NCBI GenBank assembly: GCA_949299195.1
Contig: CASFZN010000020.1
Span: forward strand, 112,903 to 176,902
Source of the DNA: an uncultured bacterium
GTDB lineage: Bacteria > Bacillota_I > Bacilli_A > RFN20 > CAG-826
Direction of reading: 5' to 3'
Length of the DNA: 64,000 nt
Shown: one piece after another, positions 8,681-17,334 of the stretch
Layout of the letters: each line of letters opens with the position of its first letter
Numbering within the stretch: position 1 is the stretch's first letter
Notes under the pieces: model-generated
Database searches by the model: none
What the model was told of the DNA's origin: nothing
The model's input: only the letters and a program-made list of their open reading frames with translations
Made by a program: the position numbers and the translations under genes

Positions 8681-9869
8681 AATAATTCTTCATATTGATC
8701 TAAATACTTTCTTTGTAAGAATTGAAGAAATCAAAGATCCTTCCTTAGTTGGAAAGCCTGTTGCAATTGGACATGAAGGAAGAGGAGGGATTATTTCAAC
8801 TTGTTCATATGAAGCTAGAAAATATGGTGTTCATTCAGGAATGCCTACATTCCAGGCGACTCAATTATGTAAATATTTAATATTAAAAGACCCTGATTCT
8901 GAATATATTCATCTTTATAGTAATGAATTTTTCTCATATTTGAGAAATTTTAGCAAGAAAATTCAAGTTTTAGGATGTGATGAGTGCTTTGTTGATATTA
9001 CTGAAGAATTTGCTAATTCAAAAGAGAAAAACATCGATAAATACCTAAAAAATATTCAAGACGGATTATACAAAAAGACAAAACTAAAGTGTTCAATAGG
9101 TGTTGCTCCAACTAAATTTTTAGCAAAAATGGGAAGCGATTATAAAAAACCTATGGGAATCACTATAATTCGTAAAAAAGATGTCGAAAAATTATTATTT
9201 CCCTTAGATATTAAAGACTTTTATGGAATTGGAAAGCAAACCACCTCTAAATTAAAAGCTTTAGGAATAAATACAATTGGGGAACTCTATAAAATATGTA
9301 AAGAAAATCCAAATTCTAACGATATTACGCCATTTATTAAAGATTATGTTATTTCCTCACTAGAAGGAAAAACTAGCGATAAACTCGATTTAGAATATGA
9401 AGATCCTAAATCTATAGGAACAACTAGAACCTTACCTTATAATTCTCATAATAAAGAAGAAATTCGTAAATTTTATATAAAATTAGTTGATTCTATTATT
9501 GGAAAATTAAAAAAAGAGCATCAATTAACTAAAACTATCACTTTAACCTTAAAAGATGCTGATTGTGCAACTAATTTTAAAACTAAAACATATTCTAAAT
9601 CTTTAAATAGTTATACCGATAATGAAGAAAAGATAAAAACTGCAGCATTATCGCTTTATGATAAAGTATTCAAAGATCAAGAAATAAGACTTATAGGTTT
9701 TACTGTAAAAAACTTAATAAATAAACATAACGCCGTCACTCAAATGACTTTTGATGATTATATGTATCACGAAAAAGAAAGTGAAACCTACCTATTAATT
9801 AATGAAATTAATAGAAAATTTAATAAAGAAGTAGTAAAAAGAGCATCAGACGTAATTAAAAAGAAATGA
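8673..9869 (+). CDS. dinB: Y-family DNA polymerase (Pol IV-like)
   Basis: Translesion DNA polymerase. The first metal ligand and steric gate are in ILHIDLNTFFVRIEE, the acidic pair is in LGCDECFVDIT, and the helix-hairpin-helix region is KDFYGIGKQTTSKLKALGI. The thumb and little-finger domains follow, giving 398 residues. No Shine-Dalgarno sequence is visible before the ATG, because the AGTA array runs right up to and into the start. The gene overlaps the next by 4 nt (ATGA). Confidence 0.93.
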   Translation: MSRIILHIDLNTFFVRIEEIKDPSLVGKPVAIGHEGRGGIISTCSYEARKYGVHSGMPTFQATQLCKYLILKDPDSEYIHLYSNEFFSYLRNFSKKIQVLGCDECFVDITEEFANSKEKNIDKYLKNIQDGLYKKTKLKCSIGVAPTKFLAKMGSDYKKPMGITIIRKKDVEKLLFPLDIKDFYGIGKQTTSKLKALGINTIGELYKICKENPNSNDITPFIKDYVISSLEGKTSDKLDLEYEDPKSIGTTRTLPYNSHNKEEIRKFYIKLVDSIIGKLKKEHQLTKTITLTLKDADCATNFKTKTYSKSLNSYTDNEEKIKTAALSLYDKVFKDQEIRLIGFTVKNLINKHNAVTQMTFDDYMYHEKESETYLLINEINRKFNKEVVKRASDVIKKK

Positions 9870-10744
9870 AAATAGAACAAGCATTTACTAAATATTTACA
9901 GTTTTGTGTAATCGAAAAGAATCTTAGACCCTTAACAATCTCTAATTATAAGGATGATTTTAAGGTGTTTTTAGAATATTTTCCTTATATTGAAGATACC
10001 GATGACCTTTCAATAGGTGATATTGATGAATTTAACTATAAGCAATCAATTGATGAACTTAAAGTTACTACCATAAAAAGAAGAATTTCTACTTTAAAAA
10101 ATTTCTACATTTTTTTAGAAAGTGAAGGCATAAAAACTGACATAATTAAGGAAGTTTTAACCCCTAAAGCCAATAAATATTTACCAGAATATCTAACTAT
10201 CGAAGAGGTAAATGACCTTTTTTCTAGCTTTAAAAATGATACTTTTGAAGAAATTAGAGATTATGCAATTTTAGAAATGATTTATTCCTGTGGATTAAGA
10301 ATAAGTGAACTTATCGAATTAAAATTAAAAGATATAAATGCTCAAGAAAAGGTAGTAAAAATCGTAGGAAAAGGCTTTAAAGAAAGAGAAGTACCAATTA
10401 GGGACGAAGCTTTAATCGCATTAAATGAATATTTAAAATATGTTAAGAAAAATATGATAGTTGTCGATAAAAATATCATTTTCTTAAATAAACATGGCAA
10501 TAAATTAACCCGACAATATGTTTGGCAAATGATTAAAAAACGCGCTAAAAAAGCAGGTATCACAAAAGATATTTCTCCTCATACCTTAAGACATTCTTTT
10601 GCAACTCATCTTTTATCTAAAGGATGTGATTTAAAAGTTGTTCAAAAATTGCTAGGCCACGAAAATATTGAAACGACCCAAATTTATACCCATGTTGCTG
10701 AAGAAAAAATCTTAAATATTTACGATAAATATCGGAAAAAATAG
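9866..10744 (+). CDS. xerD: tyrosine recombinase XerC/XerD
   Basis: Site-specific recombinase that resolves chromosome dimers at dif. An N-terminal SAM-like core-binding domain (residues 1-90) precedes the catalytic domain, with all catalytic residues visible: R145 (SCGLRISEL), K169, H239 and R242 (HTLRHSF), H265 (LGHE) and the nucleophile Y274 (TQIYTHV). The 292 residues are normal. A candidate dif site lies 4 kb downstream. Whether this is XerC or XerD cannot be fixed without the partner gene. Confidence 0.93.
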   Translation: MKIEQAFTKYLQFCVIEKNLRPLTISNYKDDFKVFLEYFPYIEDTDDLSIGDIDEFNYKQSIDELKVTTIKRRISTLKNFYIFLESEGIKTDIIKEVLTPKANKYLPEYLTIEEVNDLFSSFKNDTFEEIRDYAILEMIYSCGLRISELIELKLKDINAQEKVVKIVGKGFKEREVPIRDEALIALNEYLKYVKKNMIVVDKNIIFLNKHGNKLTRQYVWQMIKKRAKKAGITKDISPHTLRHSFATHLLSKGCDLKVVQKLLGHENIETTQIYTHVAEEKILNIYDKYRKK

Positions 10745-10769
10745 CATCTTGTTAGCCATAGCAAATTAT

Positions 10770-10798
10770 TTGTATAAAAATATTAAATGAATTATAAT
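10770..10798 (+). promoter_or_regulatory. promoter of deoB
   Basis: TTGTAT (10770-10775), a 17-bp spacer and TATAAT (10793-10798), followed by a GAGGTAA ribosome-binding site. The hexamers and spacing are the same as in front of hisS. Confidence 0.6.
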
Positions 10799-10816
10799 TA
10801 TTTGAGGTAATAAAGT

Positions 10817-12034
10817 ATGAAAAAATATAGAAGAGTTTTTGTAATTGTATTAGATAGTTTAGGAATTGGAAATGCTAAAGACGCCCATCTTTTTAGACAA
10901 AATAAAGAGATAGATGATGTTGGTTCAAATACCTTTAAGCATATCAGTGAAGCTTTTGAAAATGGCTTGAATATCCCTAATTTAAATAAGATGGGAATTG
11001 GCGATTTAACTGAAATTAAAGGAGCAGAAATCTTAGAACATAAAAATTCATTTTCTATCGCTTTAAATGAAGCTTCAAATGGAAAAGATACCATGACTGG
11101 TCACTGGGAGATGATGGGTATTTTAACTAAAAAACCCTTCCAAACCTTTACTGAAACTGGATTTCCAAAGGAATTAATCGATGAATTAGAAAAAGAAAGT
11201 GGTTATAAATTCATCGGTAATTATGCTGCTAGTGGCACTGAAATTTTAAAAGATTTAGGTGAACAATCTTTAAAAGATAATTCTTTAATTCTATATACTT
11301 CAAGCGATTCAGTCCTTCAAATTTGTGCAAGCGAAGAAACTGTTGGATTAAAAGAACTCTATAGAGTTTGTGAAATCGCTCGTAAATTATGTATGAAAGA
11401 TGAATGGTTTGTTGGAAGAATTATTGCTCGTCCATTCGTTGGAAAAACCAAAGATACATTTAAAAGAACTACAAATCGCCATGATTATGCAATTTCTCCT
11501 AGTGGAATCACTGCAATGGATATATTAAAAGAAAATGGATATCAAGTTAACTGTGTTGGTAAAATCTATGATATTTTTAATGGTGATGGAGTTACTTCAA
11601 CTGTAAAAATCGTTTCTAATATCGATGGAATGAATAAAACTATCGATTTAGCTAAATCTAAAGATTTTGATCAAGGATTTTGTTTTGTTAATTTAGTTGA
11701 ATTTGATAGCGAATATGGACATCGAAGAAATCCTGTTGGATATGGAAAAGCTATTGAAGATTTTGATAAAAAACTTGGTGAATTGCTCGAATTTATTAAT
11801 GAAGATGATTTAATTATGATTACTGCAGATCATGGAAATGATCCTACCTGGAGAGGAAGTGATCATACTAGAGAAAAAGTCCCATTAATCTGCTATTCTA
11901 AATCAATTAAAAACGGAAGAAACTTAAAAGATAGAGATTCTTTTGCAGATATTGGAGATTCTATATTAACTAACTTTAACCTTAAAAAAGATGATTCGAT
12001 GATTGGAAAAACAATCGATGAATTATTTGAATAA
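10817..12034 (+). CDS. deoB: phosphopentomutase
   Basis: Interconverts ribose-1-phosphate or deoxyribose-1-phosphate with the 5-phosphates in nucleoside salvage. It belongs to the alkaline-phosphatase superfamily: metal-binding FVIVLDSLGIGNAKDA at the N-terminus, SNGKDTMTGHWEMMG around residue 95, and the C-terminal ITADHGNDPTW and GSDHTREKVP clusters. The 405 residues are full length. It works with DeoC, whose gene is at 40 kb, and with Cdd at 37.5 kb. Confidence 0.96.
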   Translation: MKKYRRVFVIVLDSLGIGNAKDAHLFRQNKEIDDVGSNTFKHISEAFENGLNIPNLNKMGIGDLTEIKGAEILEHKNSFSIALNEASNGKDTMTGHWEMMGILTKKPFQTFTETGFPKELIDELEKESGYKFIGNYAASGTEILKDLGEQSLKDNSLILYTSSDSVLQICASEETVGLKELYRVCEIARKLCMKDEWFVGRIIARPFVGKTKDTFKRTTNRHDYAISPSGITAMDILKENGYQVNCVGKIYDIFNGDGVTSTVKIVSNIDGMNKTIDLAKSKDFDQGFCFVNLVEFDSEYGHRRNPVGYGKAIEDFDKKLGELLEFINEDDLIMITADHGNDPTWRGSDHTREKVPLICYSKSIKNGRNLKDRDSFADIGDSILTNFNLKKDDSMIGKTIDELFE

Positions 12035-12059
12035 AATGAAAGGAAATTATATTTAATTT

Positions 12060-13052
12060 ATGAAGATTAAAAGAATTAGCTTAGTATTATTTTTACCAAT
12101 ATTATTAAGCGGATGTACTGCTAATAATAATGTTTTAAATCAGGATTTAAACTATAAATTATTAATGCCTTCTGGTGCTCCAACCCTTCCTTTATATTAT
12201 GAGATTTTAGCAAGCGATGAAAATGTTGAAGTTACCACTCAATCAACCTCAATTAGACAAGAATTTACTCTTGGAAACTATGATTATTTAATCTTTGATT
12301 CAACAAATGCTACAAAATTATTAGATAGTCAAGAAAACCCTTTATATGAATTTAAAATGATGCTTACAGGAGGCAGTTTCCATCTTATTGGATTTAATAA
12401 AACTAATGAAGATAAACCTACTGAAGAAGATAATATCTATGGTTTTATGGCTGGAAACGCTGCCGATTTATTATTTACAAATATCTATGAAGTAACTACC
12501 GATGTTTATTTTGATAATATTAACAGTTTACAAACTGAACTTATCAATTTAGATACTAGTTTTAATGTTAGTGGAAAAACTTTGGATTGGGCTATTGTTA
12601 GTGAACCTCAATTAACCCGTTTAATGTCCACTTGGAAAGAAAATGGGCTAGATTTATCTAAAATAGTAAACATTAATCTACAAAAAGAATTTAAGGTTAA
12701 AAATCCAAGTTACGAATATGATTACATTCCTCAAGCAGCTTTATATGTTAAAAAAGAATATGAAGAAAATAATAAAGGAAGTGTCGAAACCTTAATGAAA
12801 AGATTAGAAATTGCTGTTGATAACGTTATTAATCATATTGATAATGTTAAAACTACAATTGATGAACGTTATGAAGAAGAAACCCTTCAACAAGCTACAT
12901 TTGGATTTACTTCATCCTTGGCAAAAGAAGTACAAGAAAATGGAAAAAATGGCTTTGGAATCGTACCAAATGAATATAATAAAGTTATTAATACCACTGT
13001 TATTAGAAGCTATTTAAGTATTATTAATAGTGCTATTAATAACAAAGGATAA
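12060..13052 (+). CDS. ABC transporter substrate-binding lipoprotein
   Basis: Residues 1-19 form a lipoprotein signal peptide with lipobox LLSGC, so the protein is probably anchored outside the membrane through Cys19. The mature part (LLMPSGAPTLPLYYEIL; YDYLIFDSTNATKLL) has the look of NMT1/THI5-like or NitT/TauT-type binding proteins. The next gene is a matching permease. The substrate is unknown: thiamine precursors, nitrate, sulfonates and bicarbonate are all used by members of the superfamily. Confidence 0.8.
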   Translation: MKIKRISLVLFLPILLSGCTANNNVLNQDLNYKLLMPSGAPTLPLYYEILASDENVEVTTQSTSIRQEFTLGNYDYLIFDSTNATKLLDSQENPLYEFKMMLTGGSFHLIGFNKTNEDKPTEEDNIYGFMAGNAADLLFTNIYEVTTDVYFDNINSLQTELINLDTSFNVSGKTLDWAIVSEPQLTRLMSTWKENGLDLSKIVNINLQKEFKVKNPSYEYDYIPQAALYVKKEYEENNKGSVETLMKRLEIAVDNVINHIDNVKTTIDERYEEETLQQATFGFTSSLAKEVQENGKNGFGIVPNEYNKVINTTVIRSYLSIINSAINNKG

Positions 13053-13111
13053 ATAATTAAATATTATTTATTTTATTAATTTATTTATATATTTATATAA
13101 AATAAGGATAG

Positions 13112-13888
13112 ATGAAAAACACTAAATTAAAAAATCGATATTATTTTCTATATGAATGGTTAGGAATATTAGCGATTTTTTTAATTTGGTTAATTTCTTC
13201 AACTATTGCTAATAATTCCTACGTTATACCTTCAATTTTAGATACTTTTAACGCTTTTATTGAACTTATTGGTGAAAGTAGTACTTATACAGCTTTTGGA
13301 TATACTTTTTATAGAACAATAGTTGCAATATTAATTTCAATAATTTTAGGAATATTTTTAGGATTATTATCAGGATTATTTTTAGGAAGTAGAAAATTTT
13401 TAAAACCATTTATTAATTTAATGCGTTTTGTGCCGGTTCCTTGCTTTATTTTTATTATTTTTGGACTTATTTATAATCTCGAAATTGGATCAATTTTAAT
13501 CTCATTTATTGTTATTTTTCCACTTATTTATGAAAGTATTGTTGGAGGAATAATTAATATTGATGACGATATTAAATTAAGTTTAAGACTCGAAGGATTA
13601 TATAACTTTAATTCAATTTTTAAGGTAATTTTGCCTTTAACCTTTCCTTATTTAAATGTAGCAATCATTAATTCGATTGGAATGGGGATAAAAATTAGTG
13701 TAATGAGTGAAATTATCTTAGGTTCTTCAAGAATTTGGGGAATAGGAAGATTGATTTACGTTGCTAATTCAACAGGCAATTTCCCAATGTTATTTGCAAT
13801 TATCTTTATAATTATCATTATTTTTGTGATTATTGATTCAGTTCTAGTGATTTTTAAAAGAAAAATTGATGATAAATACATCTATTAA
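13112..13888 (+). CDS. ABC transporter permease, SsuC/TauC type
   Basis: A 258-residue membrane protein with about six hydrophobic segments. The cytoplasmic EAA-type loop is visible as EGLYNFNSIFKVILPLTFPY (about residues 160-180), where the ATPase would dock. It follows the binding protein by 59 AT-rich bases with AAGGAT as SD. No ATPase gene follows and none is in the window, so the nucleotide-binding subunit must be encoded elsewhere or shared. Confidence 0.85.
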   Translation: MKNTKLKNRYYFLYEWLGILAIFLIWLISSTIANNSYVIPSILDTFNAFIELIGESSTYTAFGYTFYRTIVAILISIILGIFLGLLSGLFLGSRKFLKPFINLMRFVPVPCFIFIIFGLIYNLEIGSILISFIVIFPLIYESIVGGIINIDDDIKLSLRLEGLYNFNSIFKVILPLTFPYLNVAIINSIGMGIKISVMSEIILGSSRIWGIGRLIYVANSTGNFPMLFAIIFIIIIIFVIIDSVLVIFKRKIDDKYIY

Positions 13889-13922
13889 ATAAAAAATATT
13901 AATAAAATTTTAATAAGTTTAT

Positions 13923-13949
13923 AAAAACACGATAAATATCGTGTTTTTT
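13923..13949 (+). terminator. terminator after the ABC permease
   Basis: AAAAACACGAT (13923-13933), loop AAAT, ATCGTGTTTTT (13938-13948), with the T-run formed by the right arm. It ends the lipoprotein-permease unit and insulates the next promoter. Confidence 0.8.
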
Positions 13950-14000
13950 ATTATAAATTTTATCAAAAGAAGTACTTTTTTTAAAAAAAATATAAAAAAA

Positions 14001-14035
14001 GTGAATAATTTTTTAATTTTAAGCGTTCTTGTATA
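14001..14035 (+). promoter_or_regulatory. shared competence-linked promoter box, copy A
   Basis: TGAATA (14002-14007), 16-bp spacer, CGTTCT (14024-14029) and then TGTATA, preceded by A/T tracts. The same element lies before the C39 membrane protein (39635-39669) and before comEA (62141-62176). The spacing resembles promoters read by ECF-type sigma factors. A start of transcription about 7 nt after CGTTCT would leave the SD intact. Confidence 0.7.
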
Positions 14036-14055
14036 GTAAGAGGAGGAAAAAGACT

Positions 14056-14652
14056 ATGATTAGTGATATTAAATTAAATCTTAGACATTATTACTTTAAT
14101 TATTGGTCAAGATGCATTAGAGACTCAATTGAGAATCAAATTGTAAATAGATTTGATTATATTCAAGATGGTGTAGTTAATAAGGGCGATAAATTTTATC
14201 CCTTTAGAGACTATAAAAATCTCTTAGTCTTAAGAGGACAGATAATTGAATATGCTTTTAAGATCTCTAAAAACGGAGAATTGATTTATCAATTTGCAAT
14301 CTGTTTAGATGATTCTTTTGAAGATGATCATGAGGTATCAATTGTTCCAATTGAAACCAAATCTATTAATAAGGATGAAAATAATAATTCATCTAATAAT
14401 TTAATAAGGAAATTTGATTTAGGAGTATTACCTGCAATTAGTAAGGATTTAATTGTGGTAGCTAAAATTGACGAGGTTAAGATATTAGATAAGACATTAA
14501 TTAAAGCGGATAGTAAGTTTTTTGATTTTATATATGGTAAGGTTCCTGAAAACGTTGTTGAAGATATTAATAACAAATATTTAACGTTTGCTGGTTATAA
14601 GTTATTAAAACACGAAAAAGAGAATCTAAATTTACCTATATATGCTTGTTAA
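14056..14652 (+). CDS. unknown protein in the com-box regulon
   Basis: A protein of 198 residues that I do not recognise. The frame is open upstream to a TTG at 14029, but that TTG lies inside the promoter box and AGAGGAGG precedes the ATG at 14056, so 14056 is the start. It has no signal peptide or membrane segment. The N-terminus is basic and aromatic (LRHYYFNYWSRCIRDSIEN), the middle holds an acidic, Asn-rich linker, and it ends in LPIYAC. It is the last + strand gene before the dif site. Its promoter is shared with comEA, so a role in DNA uptake or processing is possible but unproven. Confidence 0.85.
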   Translation: MISDIKLNLRHYYFNYWSRCIRDSIENQIVNRFDYIQDGVVNKGDKFYPFRDYKNLLVLRGQIIEYAFKISKNGELIYQFAICLDDSFEDDHEVSIVPIETKSINKDENNNSSNNLIRKFDLGVLPAISKDLIVVAKIDEVKILDKTLIKADSKFFDFIYGKVPENVVEDINNKYLTFAGYKLLKHEKENLNLPIYAC

Positions 14653-14656
14653 AAAA

Positions 14657-14674
14657 CTACTAGAAATCTACTAG
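14657..14674 (-). repeat. 11-bp phased AGTA element, 2 units
   Basis: TACT at 14658 and 14669. The 18 bases are the exact reverse complement of the core of the array at 8630-8647. It lies between the unknown gene and dif. Confidence 0.75.
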
Positions 14675-14774
14675 TTAAATGTTGAAAACCTTAGTAAATA
14701 ATTTATTAAATAATTTATTTTATTCATATTTGAATCTTAAAAAATGGCCTATTTATCGTATTTTTCATAGAACT

Positions 14775-14802
14775 ACTTTACATAATAGGTATTATACGAA
14801 GT
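14775..14802. other. dif: candidate dif site (chromosome dimer resolution)
   Basis: On the - strand it reads ACTTCGTATAA (XerC-type arm), TACCTA (central hexamer), TTATGTAAAGT (XerD-type arm): an 11-6-11 layout very close to the Bacillota dif consensus (remembered B. subtilis arms ACTTCCTAGAA and TTATGTAAACT). It lies in a 168-bp gap exactly where + strand genes and - strand genes converge, as expected at the replication terminus, and 4 kb from a Xer recombinase gene. Confidence 0.88.
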
Positions 14803-14820
14803 TATATTTAAAGTAAAAAA

Positions 14821-15132
14821 TTACTTAAATAATTCATCAATATTATAGTAATTTCTACTATTATCATTAAAAATATGAATAATATAATCATAACAATCGA
14901 TTACGATCCATTTTGAAGATTCACGACCTTCAATATGTTTATAATCAATATTATTCTTTTCAAACTCTTCAACTAAGTTTTCAACTAAAGCGTTAGCATT
15001 TCTTTCATTTAATGATGTACAAACAATTGTGTAATCACATAATGAATTGTTTGTTTTATATACATTAATATCTTTAGCTTTCTTATCTTCTAATGTTTTA
15101 ACAATTAAATTTACAGTTTTTGGATATGCCAT
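14821..15132 (-). CDS. rsfS: ribosomal silencing factor RsfS
   Basis: A 103-residue RsfS/Iojap protein (KAKDINVYKTNNSLCDYTIVCTS; EGRESSKWIVIDCYDYIIHIF). It binds L14 on the 50S subunit and blocks subunit joining under starvation. It follows yqeK as in other Bacilli, but 169 bp away. That gap contains AT-rich sequence with a possible long-range ACCACT/AGTGGT pairing and nothing I can name. Confidence 0.94.
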   Translation of the reverse strand: MAYPKTVNLIVKTLEDKKAKDINVYKTNNSLCDYTIVCTSLNERNANALVENLVEEFEKNNIDYKHIEGRESSKWIVIDCYDYIIHIFNDNSRNYYNIDELFK

Positions 15133-15301
15133 ATATTTATTAACTCCTATTATCCTTATTTATAATTATTTTTTATTTTTAGACCACTTCTTTTAAAAGT
15201 AATTAAATTTTAAATTTTCGACTCTTAGTGGTGATTTTAAATTATTTTCATAATTTATAAAATTATATTCATGTTATTTTTATCTCCCGCCTACCTACTT
15301 A

Positions 15302-15907
15302 TCATTTTAAATAATATTCATACATCATTTCTGAAAGTCGATTATTTTCTTCCTCTTTATCCTTTAAAAATAATTCCACTTCTTTTACGACTTCTTTAAA
15401 ACCACTTCTATAATCTTTTAACATCATTTCTATCATATTTGACGAGTCATAATTTCTAGTGGGTTCGATTTTATCACTTGCAAATATTATCATTGCTAAT
15501 GGAGATAACTCTTTATTTCCGGTTGTATGATAAATAATTGCATCAATTATCTCTTTATCATCAATTTTTAGCTCATTTTTTAACAAATATGCTCCTATAA
15601 ACGCGTGAAATGCATATTTAGGAAGATCTAAATATTGAGAATAATATTCTTTCATTATTTTTAATGAATCTTCTTCGCTAATATATTTTCCAATATCATG
15701 AATAAATCCGGTGAAATAATATTTAATTGGATTTTCAAGTTTATTAGAAATAGCGATATTATAGGCGAGTTTTGCAACACTTAAAGAGTGTAAATATCTT
15801 CTTTCATTTAAATGAGATTTTACATAATCAACTAAAAAAGGGTCGATAATTATCTCGTCATCCTCAAATTTGAAAATATATTGATAAAAAATAACAAAAT
15901 CTTTCAT
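15302..15907 (-). CDS. yqeK: HD-domain nucleotide hydrolase YqeK
   Basis: HD phosphohydrolase. The metal ligands are seen in RRYLHSLSVAK, the GFIHDIGKY motif, the KYAFHAFIGAY His and the IIYHTTG His, with a final ASDKIEPTR. YqeK proteins are symmetrical Ap4A hydrolases. In most Bacilli the gene follows or is fused to nadD. Here nadD is absent, and the protein only has a roughly 25-residue N-terminal extension (FYQYIFKFEDDEIIIDPFLV). It starts 2 nt from the yhbY stop. Confidence 0.9.
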   Translation of the reverse strand: MKDFVIFYQYIFKFEDDEIIIDPFLVDYVKSHLNERRYLHSLSVAKLAYNIAISNKLENPIKYYFTGFIHDIGKYISEEDSLKIMKEYYSQYLDLPKYAFHAFIGAYLLKNELKIDDKEIIDAIIYHTTGNKELSPLAMIIFASDKIEPTRNYDSSNMIEMMLKDYRSGFKEVVKEVELFLKDKEEENNRLSEMMYEYYLK

Positions 15908-15908
15908 T

Positions 15909-16217
15909 TTATTTTGGTAAAACGATATGACCCTTTAATTTTAAATTTGGACGATAAACAAGAAGGGTGTTTCCTTTTTGTTCAATTATTTCAACCTTCA
16001 AATTAGATACTAAATCTAAAATAATAGTGTTTTTATCATCATTATCACTAAAAGAGTTCTTTAATAATGAAATTTTAATGATTTCATGTTTTTCTAATGC
16101 GTTATCTAAGTTTTTTAAGACGTTTTTATTTAATATTTCTTTTCCAATATTAAATTTTAAAGCATCTTTTTCAACTGCAACTTTTCTTAAAAATCTTTTC
16201 TCTTTATTACTTAACAT
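15909..16217 (-). CDS. yhbY: CRM-domain RNA-binding protein YhbY
   Basis: A 102-residue single CRM (YhbY) domain: LSNKEKRFLRKVAVEKDALKF at the N-terminus and a C-terminal strand ending in VYRPN. Members associate with the pre-50S ribosome. It overlaps the end of yqeH by 11 nt and precedes yqeK. Confidence 0.88.
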   Translation of the reverse strand: MLSNKEKRFLRKVAVEKDALKFNIGKEILNKNVLKNLDNALEKHEIIKISLLKNSFSDNDDKNTIILDLVSNLKVEIIEQKGNTLLVYRPNLKLKGHIVLPK

Positions 16218-17334
16218 TTTTTAATTTTGCACGTGTAGTATAAACGTACACTCCTTTTGGTACAAAAATACGAATTTTTTGGTTATTTCCACTAAATTGG
16301 AACCATCCTAATCCTAAAATTCCAACATCTCTTTCGCCAGTTTCAGTAATTTCAAAATCATAAACATCAAACAAAGCTAAATCTCTAAATTTGAATGAGG
16401 TATTTTCTTGAGTACCGTTTTTTAAAACAGATTTAAAGAATTTGATTGGATCACCTCTTTTAGTTTTGATTTGGATTTTATCACTTAAATAGCAAGATAA
16501 TGGGGTTTTTCCTTCATTTAATTGTTGAATGAAGCATAATCCACCAAAAGCTAATGAAACTTTATCAGAAAGAGTAACTTTTCTAGCTTCAACCTCTTTT
16601 TTAGGAACAATATAATTTGATAATGGTTTATCTAAAATTCCTAATAAACTATTAGAAATTGGGAAGCCAGGAACTTCATAAATTGCGTTAGTTTTTGATA
16701 AAGGAATTTTAAATCCACTTAAAGTTGTTTCAGGGAAATTATAGGTTATGATGTATTGATCGGTATAATTTTTATAATTCTTTAAAATTTCAAAAATTAA
16801 AGCACTTCTTCCAGATGTTGCGCTTCCAACGAAATATACATCACCTTTAGCGATATCTTGGATCTTTTCAGTTAAAAGTTCAATATTATAATTTTTACTT
16901 GATGAAGTTAAAACAATATCGTTAACCTTTAATCCTGCCATTTTTAATCTATGTCTTAAATATGAAATTAATTCGTTATCATCGACATCTTTTGGAATTA
17001 AATCTCTTTTATTTCCTACTGCAATAACATCAACATCATTTAAAAGTGTGGTAACCTCTGAAGGGAATCCACCTTCAAAAGAAAATAAATCAATAACATA
17101 AACTACTGTTGCATGGGTATCTCTAATTGTTTTTAAAACGCTTTTAAATTCATCGTTTAAAATGATTTCATTAGTAACTTTCTTTTCTTCTTCAAAACAA
17201 TTGTTGCAAAGTAAAACGCCATCAGGATATCTTTTTAAAACTAGCGCATCAATATATCCTAATGCTTCTTTATCTTCAGATTGTAAAATTGCGCCACAAT
17301 GTGAACATTTTTTAACTTTTTTTAAGATTGCCAT
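16207..17334 (-). CDS. yqeH: YqeH-type circularly permuted GTPase, motifs degenerate
   Basis: Ribosome-assembly GTPase of the YqeH/RbgH type: N-terminal zinc ribbon (CSHC at 10-13, CNNC at 43-46), then the permuted G domain with G4 GNKRDL at 107-112. The following motifs differ from the family: the P-loop is GSATSGRS (170-177), with Arg176 in place of the usual Lys; G2 is PETTL; and G3 reads YEVPG instead of DTPG. Length (375) and context (between yqeG and yhbY) are normal. GTP binding may be weakened. Confidence 0.9.
   Translation of the reverse strand: MAILKKVKKCSHCGAILQSEDKEALGYIDALVLKRYPDGVLLCNNCFEEEKKVTNEIILNDEFKSVLKTIRDTHATVVYVIDLFSFEGGFPSEVTTLLNDVDVIAVGNKRDLIPKDVDDNELISYLRHRLKMAGLKVNDIVLTSSSKNYNIELLTEKIQDIAKGDVYFVGSATSGRSALIFEILKNYKNYTDQYIITYNFPETTLSGFKIPLSKTNAIYEVPGFPISNSLLGILDKPLSNYIVPKKEVEARKVTLSDKVSLAFGGLCFIQQLNEGKTPLSCYLSDKIQIKTKRGDPIKFFKSVLKNGTQENTSFKFRDLALFDVYDFEITETGERDVGILGLGWFQFSGNNQKIRIFVPKGVYVYTTRAKLKNVK

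Noticed and set aside
14029-14055. TTG start for the unknown gene beside dif
   Set aside because: The TTG lies inside the shared promoter box, and a perfect SD sits before the ATG at 14056.
14821-15301. Structured RNA in the rsfS-yqeK gap
   Set aside because: Only a weak 6-bp long-range pairing and A/T-rich sequence are visible; no known riboswitch or small RNA core could be recognised.
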